Shown here: piece after piece, positions 24,921 through 36,900 of the stretch
How the letters are laid out: every line of letters starts with the position of its first letter
Numbering within the stretch: the stretch's first letter is position 1
Source: Crambe crambe
Taxonomy: Eukaryota > Porifera > Demospongiae > Poecilosclerida > Crambeidae
Length of the DNA stretch: 64,000 nucleotides
Direction of reading: 5' to 3'
Assembly: GCA_963924555.1 (NCBI GenBank)
Contig: OZ004581.1
Location: forward strand, 4,340,001-4,404,000
Made by a program: the position numbers and the translations under genes
Notes under the pieces: model-generated
Databases searched by the model: none
Told to the model about the DNA's origin: nothing
The model's input: only the letters and a program-made list of their open reading frames with translations

Positions 24921-27900
24921 GCATTACAAAGTCAATTACAGAGAATTGCAGGTTGGTTGACTGTGCTTGTTTACATAAGAGACCACTAGCTAATGGCTAG
25001 TGGTATATGTTAATAAGCCATCTGCAATCCTTGCAGCACTAGTCTAGCTGCAGGCCTTTTTTTCCCTTCTTAATAAGGGGGAAAGGGCCCAGCAGCTAGA
25101 CTATTTAATATTGCAGCACTACAGAGTTTGTTTACTTAACAGCCACTAATGAATATACCACATGGTTGCATGTATCAATCAACAGTCCACAGGGTCAAAT
25201 ACACAGCTGCAACTAGTTCACGAAAACTTTCAGTTCCTCTCCACAATCTATCTAGTTCTTGAGTCCATTCAGTTCTTTTGAGGTCCTGGGTGCAGTCAGT
25301 GGCCAGTAAGTGGGTGTGGTATTGGGGCAAGACTTCAAAAGTAGGTGTGGCTTGTGGTAGAATTTAATGTCCCTGAAGTTAGGTTGGCAATACTCAGTTG
25401 TGTCTACGTAGGATAGCAAGATTTCTAATTGCAGCGAGCGAGCTGACTCTCAGGTCATGACTCATTGAAAGTAGATATATATATCTATGTCTACGCTCCA
25501 AAATACCCCAGGCATATGTACGGTACATGTCGTGCAATAATAGCGCCCTGCTCGTGCATGATATGCAAACAAATTGTTTTCTACAGCCTTTTGTCTTAGA
25601 GGCGCTTGGCTTATCTAAGTGGTTTTATGCGTGGAGCTTCCTGGTTGGAACCACCACTAACATGACTCTTAGCAATATCAATGCTGCACTGGAGCCTAGC
25701 TCACTTGGTCACTTTCAAATGCTGCACATTGCTATAGTAGTAGTTGTAGAGGCTCTACAGGCTTATGTGCTTTGCTACATATAAACTCAGCAGCAAAATC
25801 TTCTAAAGAGTTGTAGCACTAAAGAATATTTGCTTGCTTGCTCGCTGTTAACTGAATGTTGAACATTGCCCTAGTAATTATTATATACATACAATGCACC
25901 ATTAAATTTTAACCTACTCATTTGATGACTACCAATGTTGTACAGCTCTATATCATTGGTCCAGACCCTACAGTTGTTAGCTATGTAGGCCATTCCACCT
26001 AGTCTAAAATGATTTTACTGAAGTAGCCGTACCAAGGCTCTAAAAATATGCGGGAGTCTGTTACTCACTGTTTTGTGCATGCGCCAAATCTTCACCAAAA
26101 TTCATTTTATAATGGTGTGTGACATTACATTACATGTACAAGCATGCACTACAAGATACCAAAACTTAAATGGCAACAAGCTTCTGGAGAAGAGAAAACA
26201 AGACTGGGACTTCTAAAGTGGCAAGAAATTCCTTATCCCTAACTCTGTTATCCCTTATGCCATAGGAGGTGATCACAGCCTCCCACCATCAGAGCAATAA
26301 TTATAAAATGATGGCACAGCTATCAGTACCAACCATGTCATGCTTACAGGAAAGTCGAAAACAAAAATATCTTCGCCAAACATCTTTTCCCTGATAATCC
26401 CTGTTGCTGCTCCTTTATTCAGTGCTATGTGGGGTTGTCCCAGCATAAAACGCACAAGCACAATCAGAGAGTACGATGTATTCTCTAAGTAGGGATGGCA
26501 CGGATGCTCCAATGGAGTAGTACTTAATATTTTCTTTCATAACTCCAGAATACTTACCTCCTACAGTCAGCAACTCCTAACTTGAAGACAGAACACCTTC
26601 AATGTGCTAGGACTCAAATTTGAAATGCTGAGAACAAAGCAGTATCATTTTACAGCGACTTCTAAAGTCACTGTTTTCATCTGGTTGTTCATCAACAACT
26701 TATTTCAGAAATGATTCATATAATTCTTATACCAATCTACTCAGAAATGACTGCGCTATAATCCTTTATCTTTAACTCGACATGTTCAAAAATAAGTCAT
26801 CACTTTCCAAACTGCTAGCTTTCAATGTGGTAGACATTTTTATAAAATATGCCCCACCCCTGTGCACGCGATTCTTGGACCTTGACCTCGCATTTGACTG
26901 GCACTGGTCTGGTTATGAATCAAGCCTCGATGCAACTCTGATCAAGTACAACACCAGTAAAAAGGCCTTAAAAAATAACAATCAACACTATAAATACGAG
27001 CTACATCAGCATTTATCCTTCCTTTTGGCTGAAACCTCCAATGAACTGCATAGCTAAAATACATGTCTGGGATGGATAGGAGGATCACAGCATCCAGTTG
27101 CCTAAAATAAAATAAACAAAGTAATAATTATCCTAGATACATGGACCATATTTTCATTTGGCTATCTGTATTACAAGATGATGAACAAGTAAAGGAAAAA
27201 TATTTTTTCCTAGAGAAGTAGGGATGGCTGTGTGCGGTTCAAAAAAATTCAGCAACAAGGAAGTGAACTTCAGTCAAGTAACCCCTTACCTGTCACCAAC
27301 ATTACCAAACTATGAGCTGACTATTCCTACTTCATACCATCTTGGCCTATCGTGGGAGTGAAGTAGTTAATATCGGTGATGGGTAAGGGTTTACTTGACT
27401 GAAGTTCACTCCCTTGTTGCTGAACTTTTTTGAACCACACACAGCCATCCCTACTTCTCCTTTTTTTAGAATAAAAAAATATTTTTTCCTTTATTTAGAT
27501 ATAGCTGTCTGCTGGTGCTGATTCACCAGTATATTGCGTCATGTGTCATGGATGATTACTGAGATATTATAAACCCACTGAATTCTTGGGAGGTTTTGGT
27601 GCATGCACAAACAATGGGTACCAGGCTCTTTTCTCCACCTCCACAAAATTATAGAGCCTGTGTATGAGGCTAAGTCATGAAGGCACTAAACCAAGTGCTC
27701 TATGTCAGATCATCAATCTCTATTAAAAGAGCACTTAGGCACACTAGGCAGCTTTTCATTCATATAACTAGACACCGTTGAGTTTAGTGTGCTCAGCGAG
27801 AGAAAGATGAGCTATTGTATCATACAACTTAGATCAACTAGTAGACATTTTTCTACTCTTGATAAAATTCATAGTTATTGAGGATCCACCTGGTAAGTAA

Positions 27901-30900
27901 CATAGTGAGGCTGTGATTTAACTAGCTAGTTTACCTCACTGGCAGCTCTGCGTTTTTCTTATAGACAGTAAATCAATTTAACAGCACATGCATGAGGGTT
28001 ATTGGATGTGGACCTGAACCGGTCCACTTTAGTTTTCATCGTCATCATCCTGAACCAAAAGAATGGGTCTTAGCTATGTCTGATATGCTGATGATTTGAT
28101 TTAAGAGAGTGGTACAGTGTCATGGTATGAAATGTTAGCAAAAAAAGTGCGTATGTATGTGTGTGTTACCTTTAACTATTGTTTGCAGACTACTATCCCA
28201 ACTGTGATGTTCAATTTAAGGGTCTTCCTAACATTCATACAGTGAGAAAGAGCTTTCATCAACTTAGGACAGTTTTGTCCTCTGATGATCAAACAAGGTA
28301 TGTATATTTTATTATATATTTATATATGTTGGTTCAAATGCACAAGATTTTATTTCTATGAATGTTTATTATTATTTTTATCACATTTGTATGTCTATCA
28401 TAGTTCAAAGGTCAATTACTAGTACTATGTATGTCATGGCAACAAGGCCAGGTTATGGCTTGATAACCCAAAGTACTTGAGCTTCTAGCTATAGTCAACA
28501 ATACACTGAGTGGGACACAGCCAGTCTGTAGTGGTGTAGCATTAGTCACTAGTTTTACTGACTGAAATAATGACCACTCTCATGTTACATATCTATTAAA
28601 CATCATAGAGTGTGTCAGTGCTCTCTATGTAGGGATGGCATGTCAAACTATAAATCCTTTCTCTAGTGTCCTTGCTATACTGGTTCTCAAAGTATTATAC
28701 TGAGCTACTAACTATGCATAGAAGAGGTATAAAAATTTTTCTGACATGAAAAATTGACTTTGTTTTATTACTAATACATGCCAAGTAAAACTAATACAAC
28801 TAAATATGTAATGTTTCTGCTCTTACATGCACTCTAGTTTCCATCTCAATGCTTACTAGTGTCATAAAAGAGCCAAACATTACATGGTACCTTGTTGCTC
28901 TTCCCTAAGCTTTAGTTGGCTTCTCTCTCTACTAGCTTATCTTTTTTCTAGCCTCGTCTCCCCAAGCCTTCTTTTTAGTTATGAATGTGGAGGGCAAAGT
29001 CACGGGGGAATAGAACTGGTGTAGAACCGACTTAATTGGACATGGGCAGTGTACAAGAGCATTATGACCATGCCCATGCATTTGGACCTAAAGGCACCAG
29101 AAGAACTGCTGCTGTTTCACTACAACAAAATGACCAATTTGTTATGGCTATACAGCCAAGGACTTACTAAAACTCATGAAGAATTCTGAGGCCGATCTAT
29201 TATAATCCAGCTAAGCCTAAAATCTAGACTACTTGATAGCTTTACTATCTAATGATAGGCAGCTCTGATACTATCTGTTGCTAGGCTAGCAAAGCGTAGC
29301 AACACTCAAATTCAGTGGCAGCTCAATGACTCAACGCCTCTTCTTTCTTAGGCCCAGCTAGCCATGTACTCGTGCGTGGTCGTAGCACCGATTTGTCATG
29401 GTGACATATGCGATAGGAATGTGTTTCCTTGGACACACCCATGCTATAGGGTTTCAATGGTTTTGCAATATTTTCGCATACCAGGCCCTCCACAATCATA
29501 ATTAAAAGGAGGGCCTGGGGACGAGGCTATCTTTTTTCTTCACCATTATTGTTGAGTACAAGGTCATCAATTTCTTGAATCAATAACTGTATTGTTGCCT
29601 AGCAACAGGTATTTTCCCTTGGAAAACGCACCAAGTGATTAATCACTTGTAATGAAGCTATTTATTACTTCCAGTAGTTTGGCCTATTAGTACATGAAAG
29701 GTTTAGCAGTAGGCTACTTGTCTATGGCTAAGAAAAAAGGATGGAAGCAAGTGACATTTTAGTCCTATTGCTCGAGTCAAGTTCTGTAATGAGAGTACTG
29801 GGTCAGCTGCTCCCTTGATGCAATGCCTGCCTGGGCTGCCGCCGTTGCTGCACCTATCCCGAAGCTGTGTCCCTAAATGCTGTTATATGGCAAGCCCACA
29901 CACCACCAATCTCTGCTTTGTTAGTGGGGTGCCATCCTCATTGGGCTTGCCCCTTCTAATTATCACATACTCTCCACTGGACACTCGGGGCCTCATACAG
30001 CCATGATACGTACTGCATGCATGTACATGGCGCCCTACACCCTTTGGATTATGGAATACCATTAGTTTCAAAACAGATATTGGTGTACAAGAAAAAAAGT
30101 CGTTTCAGGTACTGGCCACTTTTGCAATATGGTGATATATTTTCCTTGGCAATATATTATACAGCTAGAAGTAGGAATAATAGTTTTGTAATAATATTAT
30201 TGCTGTGGTTCTTGAGTTTGGTGATGGGTACGGTTACTTAACTCACTTATTGCTGAAGGGGGAGGGATTTAAGTTTGATGATATGGGTGTGGTTATTGAA
30301 ATTAGGAGGACTAGGAATGATAGGAATGTAGCTAAATTTTTAGGCTATCCCTACTTCATTTTTTATTTAGAAGAAATTTTTTGCACTCATTAAAATAGCA
30401 GTGAAAATATTCTCTTTTGCAAAAAACTTCTTGGTTGAAAAATATTTAGTTCTTGGTGATAAAAAACCCAGTGCAGTAGCAAGTACATTTGACTATCATT
30501 TCCTATTACTATTTTGATGGAAAGATAGAGGACACTGTGGAAATAGTATCAGCTATTTTATTGGAATGTACTCAGTTCAATGATCATGTAATTAACTTAG
30601 ACTATAATATTTCATTTTAAGAACATGTTTAGTGGAAATAGGACAACTGCTTGACAGCATACTGATCATTCAACAACTTCAAATAGAAGATACTCCACAG
30701 TAGATAGCTTGCAAGTGCTTCAATCATGTCTCAATCAGCTTTGTGTTCAATATGAGACCAGAATACTTCAGAGCCCTCTCCTACTTCACCTGGTAGACCA
30801 AAGTAGACGATGAACCTTTCAATGGTAGTAACATACTATGATAGCAATGCTAGGCTAATCAGAGGTGGAAATGCTTAGGAACACGAAATGCACATGGCAG

Positions 30901-33900
30901 CATGTTAGAAGAAGAATCATCATTTTCTTACTATTGGATAACATTTTGGCTTGCATGGATAACTATTACTATTCTATTTATTACAATCTGTAGAACCTCA
31001 GAATAATGGTGTCTTTATGGTTAGAGTTAGCCTCATACCCAGGCCTGCTTTTTTCGCAGGGTGGTGGAAAAGCGAAGGGCCTGGTCTGGTAAGTTGCATG
31101 CGCATGCACTCCATCCCCCCAATTAAGGGGGATTCACTATACTTTCAGGTACACAAATCATAATAAACATTACATCATCGTAGCTGAGTCAGCAGCTCTA
31201 GATGTAATAGAGACTGTTCTGTCTTTCTGCGCTAGATTCAATTCATCTCACTCCCAGAAGCGTTCTGTGCAAGCTGTTGATGAAAGCAGTTATTTGTTTG
31301 TGTTGCTACCAACTGGTTAGACGAGAAGAGTTGCTGCTATCAAAGTAGCATGTCTTATCTTTTGTCTTTGACCATAAGCTTGGCTTGAGAGGGATAGTGC
31401 TGTTCTTGTTGTGTCTTAGTTTATTTCACTGATGTGGATAAGGTCTGGAGCCAGATCTAGCTAGCTAGCTAGCTAACTTTAAGCTGCACTGATTGAATGC
31501 GTGCGTGCGTGCTACATACGTTTTTATATTTACATTATTCATCATGCACGAAATTTTATGTATTATTTCGTGTCTAATTAAGCACATCTTATACCAGGCC
31601 CTTTGCTTTTCCACCGCCCTGCAAAAAAAGTGGCCTGGGTACGAGGTTAGGTTAGAGTATATCTTTTGTTGAGAGATTTATCCTCTTTCAGAGTGTCTTT
31701 TATCGGAGGTTCCACTGTATTGATTGCAAACTAACTTGCATTATTTTTTATCCCTTCCTCTTTTTGGGTCTTCCCAGAGGAAGCTACGTAGGTCTTGGTC
31801 CCCAAGATGAGTAAACTGACTTGTATGACAAATTTTTGCTTCTACCACACTTCTATGGTTAGTTAATTGTTATGAATGTTGTACAAAGGAAAAAGAAAAA
31901 ACAATCCTCAACAAAGGTATAACACAAATGGGTGCATGGTCCCATGCTATGTTATACACTACTGCTTCGATTCAGCAAAAAAGCTAATGTTAAAAAATAT
32001 ATCCTGTTTTTCCGAAGCCTCCATGCATAGTTAAAGCTGCATCTAAAGCACCCTTAAAATCACAATATTGTGAATGTCAGGTTGGCAGAGTTAAACAAGT
32101 AGAAGTAGGATAAGGTGAATCAGGGTTGAAACTGATCACTGGGTTATGTGTATACCCCACTGGGGATACATCATCAGCACCTGAAAAAGAAAAAAAAACT
32201 CTCCAGGGGACACACTAATACAGACTAGACAATGTGATAGCCAGTATAGCCTTTACATTTGTCACTCATTGAGCAAACTTCATCATCACTTCCAATGTAT
32301 TCTTTATTTGCACTTTTAGCTTGCACTATTATTAATATTGTGTGTCATAATACACAATAAAACATTAACCACCTTTCTCACAATCATCTAGATAATCTAA
32401 AACATCATATAAGCATTCTGTTCTTTGCAAATGCAGTAGAACCCTTATCAGAAAATTGAAATAATTATGTTTGGATATAATTTGTGTAGAAAATGATGGT
32501 ATATAACTCTCATAGCTATTTTTGCTAGCTGCAGTCAACTTGGACTTTTCATTCACAGAGATTTGTGTGAAGTCTCACATATAGAGCACCATTCTTTAAT
32601 TTCACTGGAATCGAATGGAACATCACTATCAATTTCTTGCTCTAACCCTCCTGTTTGAACACCTCACGAAATTAATGTCCTTTACATCCAAATCGCTGAA
32701 ATCATGACTATTTCATTTCATATATTCTGTTCAGAATCATCTCCAAAGAAATGTATACTTCCATCATAAATTTTGTCATACTCATGAAGTGGTACTATAT
32801 CAGCTTGGTCATCAACTTGCAATAACAACCAAATCTCCTTTCTTTGGTAAGGAGAAGCTAATGATTTTCTACACTTACGATGATTTTTATGCATTTACCA
32901 GATCCTTACAAATTCTGCCTGCCCTTGAAACTAGAGATTCATTACTGGTAGAAGGGTAGAAGTTAATGATTCTTGGGTACGTGTGCTACCAAACAGACCT
33001 TTCATTCCTCTAGTATGGCTATACTAATGTCTATTTGCATTCACCTTGCCCCTTGATCATTCACTATAACTGGTATAACTTTCTTGGTTCTTAACTGAAT
33101 TTCAAATTTCAAACACCAGTAGAGAGAGTGGATCTGTTATAACATTCAACTAAAAATTTTGTCAAGAATTGAGAAAGTTATAGCAGTCATAATGAATGAT
33201 CAAGGGGCAATGTGAATGTAAATAGACTTTAGACATTGTCTGTAGCTATTAAACTAACTTTGTTGTGTCTTGGCAATGTTTACAAGTAAGATATGCTCAC
33301 CCACGTGCTTGACCCAAAGATTTTCCAAATCATATTGCTGAAGAAAGGGAATCACGGACACTGACACCTATAACAATAAATTAGCTGGCTAATAAATTTT
33401 AAAGCAGACTTTCAAATGAAGTGAACAAGGATGGCACTAAGCCTTTCATCGCTAGCACTAGAACTATTAGCCATGATACTAAATGATAAAGCAGCTGCTG
33501 CACACTTGTGTGTACTTGGAATTGCTTTACCTCATTATTGTAATGTTAATTATCATTATTTTTATCACCGCTCTGCCCTGGGCCAAGATGATATTTTTAC
33601 CACCAACACTATTATCTTGTTGCCGAGAAAACTTATTTTATGGCCAGAAGAATGTTTCTGTTATACTTTGTCACCAAGAAGAAATATTTTGTCGCCAAGA
33701 AAATATTTTTCATCACCCAGAAGAAAAACCATGTCACCATAATGAACATTTTATCGCCATGAAATTATACTTTGTCACCCAGAAGAAATATTTTATTGCC
33801 AAGAAGAATATTTTATCACCAAGAAAAATATTTTATTGAAAGAAATGAGATTTGCTGAACCTTCCTGGCAAGCTATTAATAACTAGCTTTACCCCTGCAC

Positions 33901-36900
33901 ACTTGCCCAGGCACACCCCATTTGAATTACAGGGCCAAAATGCATCCTATGCAGCCTCCGCTTGTATACCTGCTACATTTCCAACATCAAAAATGGCAGC
34001 GATGTCGCCTCTGGTACATGGTGTAGCCAACGAAATCTGTTCTTAGTTTCTCCTGCTCCAATTAGTTAGCTGCATCCTCTCTGTGATAATATGTCTGCAC
34101 AAGGACATAATTACTATGCCTATGTACATAATTAGTGCACCTGCACATAGTGACATCATCATTATGCCTGTGCCATAGCCGTGCCCTTCCCTTAGTATTA
34201 ACCTCGTTATAATCCTATAGGATTAAACTTTACAAACCAGCCCAATTTCAAATGCAAAATATGATTTGCCATAGAGATTATCTACATAGTTATACTTATC
34301 ATTCTGCAGTTACTTATCTAGATTGGAGAGCACACAGTGGTTAAATTACTTGTGTCAGCTGTTAGAAGTGGCAGGTGAAGTGGTGAATGTAATACATGAT
34401 TCTTCACTGCCTATTCTGATCCACTGTTCTGATGGCTGGGACAGAACCACTCAAGTTGTAGCACTTGCTGAGCTTATGCTGGATCCTTACTATCGTACTA
34501 TCAAGGTCGGTAATGTAACATCTTAGATTGAACCAGGGTATTAAAGCCAGCTATAGGGTTCCTGAAATTACAAATCTCATCACATACACGAATAGAAAAA
34601 TAACCTGTTTCATAGAAATTCTTGTGTGTTTGGCACACTGCCATGCTGGTCTTGTGGCACCATTAAGCCTGTTATGATCTCATTGCCTAATACAATCTCT
34701 TTACAAGTTATCTTTATAATTAGACACAATTATGATGTTGAATATTCCACTTGTATACAGGGCTTTCAGGTTTTAGTAGAGCGTGAGTGGCTCACTTTTG
34801 GACACAAGTTTGGCGATCGTTGTGGACACACCAGTGATGATACCAACCAACGAAGTCCTGTATTTCTCCAATGGCTAGACTGTGTTCACCAGCTAATGAG
34901 GCAGTTTCCCTGTGACTTCCAGTTCAATGAGCAATTTTTGGTATAACTTTTTGTTGTACGTATGTGTATGTATGTACACTGATTTTGTTCTATGAGTAAA
35001 TTGAACAACCAAAGTGAGCAAATTTACACACTAATCAAAGATCAAAAATCAACAAACTAATCAAAAAGGGCCCTGGGCTATAGCAGTGAGGGCACTGCTA
35101 AGGGCTAGCCTTGGCCCCAGACACTCTTTTGTGACTTGTCTAAAATAATCTGAGCACCAAACAATAAAACCAGCGTCTTTTTGAGCATAAATACTGCAGT
35201 AGCAAATGGTATGGAAAAACTGGAGAAAGGAATCTCACTCAGTAAACTTCCAGGTTATTGCAACAATCGATACCAGGCTCTATTTTCAATAGAGCCTGGG
35301 ACGAGGCTATATATACTAAGGGCCTGAATACCATTTATTGAGATGTTTAATTAACCCTCAGCATGTTACAATACTCAAGTCTGTGTGTGTGTGTGTCTGT
35401 TACATCCACCATGCAGCCAGTAGTGATCAGACTGTGCCTTAACAATGTCTAGATGATACTCTTCAGTGTTTAGATCGAGCCAATTTTTGGATAAAGGCTT
35501 TATTCTGGAACATAGGCTGTCAATCATTACCTACTCTATCTGAAATGTTTTAGGTTGTGTGAGGCTACAAGGTGAGCTGATCTGCATCTGTGTAGTGGTG
35601 CAGAGCAGCAGCATGAATATGAATAATTAGCTGTCCAGAGTGTCTTTAGTGACAGTGTTGCTCATGACAGGCTTTATGTAGCCATTGGCTACCTATAAGT
35701 TCTCCAAGCATGCGGACTCTGTAGTAGAGACATGCTCATCAGTTATCTGCTCACATAACACTATAATACTATACCTAAGCATTCTTAGTGTGCGCCGAGG
35801 GTTAATACTTCAGTGCTTTTCATTTATTTAGAACACAACATAGCTATTTCCAAGCAGAAATTGGTGTAGGTATCTAACTTATTCAGTGTATCAGTATATA
35901 CAACTAATTAAGTTCATTGCTGGCTTTCAATGCTCTTTGTCTACGATTTTATAACTGGCTGGTAATGGTATAACCTTTATAAAGCAGAGGAGTGTATAGA
36001 GCTGATATCATAATACGTAGTTGGAGATCACTGTTCTGATTACCTCTAGATCCCTAGCAACCATCCATGATCCAGCTAAACAAACTTACCTTAGTGGTAA
36101 CCTACGTATTAACAGATCCATGGACTTTGAACCTATAGCGGCCACTTGCTCTATACTTATATGTAATATGCAGTACTGCTTTCCCACTAACATGATTAAT
36201 GTGTAGGCTCACTTCTCTTGCCCAGTTGTGGCTACAACATAAGGCTTGAGGGGTGGAATCAGATAATTCTGTACACCAGAAATTTCATTTCATAATTCTT
36301 AGTAATAAGGCAAGCTTCTATTTTTGTTTTCTTGAGTGTGCTCTAAGCCATTCCTTGGTTCTTTTTCCCACTGCTATTACCTCTCTCCAATTCTTCCAGG
36401 TATCCCTAGTTGATTGCAATAAATCACTCAATAGGTCTCTTTCAAAACGAATGAACATTTTAAATCATATCCTCTTATATGTAGAACATAGGTAGTTGTA
36501 GTGATGAACTACTTCCAGGGAAAAAAATTTTTTTAGAAATAACCCACTGCACTGTATATTGCAATGCTATTAAATACTGGTCTATATACTTTAGGTCAAA
36601 TTAGGGCATCATGCATATTCTTGCCTATTTGGGACCTTCCTCGCTAATAGTATGAAAGAGAGAGAGGTGTGGAGAGCAGATGAAGACACATCACCTGTAT
36701 GGGCTCTTCTTCATGAAGATAATGCTGACTTCATTAACTATCTCTACAGATGTCCTGACAAAGGAGAGCTCAAGGTATATACATACATCTACAATTATAT
36801 ACTCATAAATTATGTAGTAAATGTGAGTTAAGGCCAGACCCAGTTAAATTTCCTATATTATTTTCATCATAAAAATAAGTAAATTCAATGCACAAGCACT

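Larger units (their letters stand above)
23153..28188. other. Giant MTMR intron (5.0 kb), repeat-filled
   Basis: Contains the tandem duplication (23397-24790), a 30-nt poly-C tract (about 24889-24918), the 430-bp element at 25432-25852, the dispersed repeat at 26476-26700, the foldback at 27184-27490 and a short palindrome at about 27596-27662 with CCTCG-family ends. Open frames here show no recognisable protein. Confidence 0.6.
28298..34309. other. Giant MTMR intron (6.0 kb), repeat-filled
   Basis: Holds a copy of the 3762-type repeat (28786-28935), a CCTCG-family element or its ends (about 28953-29533), a tyrosine-recombinase fossil (29770-30060), a fuller CCTCG-family element (31027-31652), a foldback (about 33010-33245) and a degenerate minisatellite (33580-33840). 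The stretch 31660-33000 shows nothing I recognise. Confidence 0.6.
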
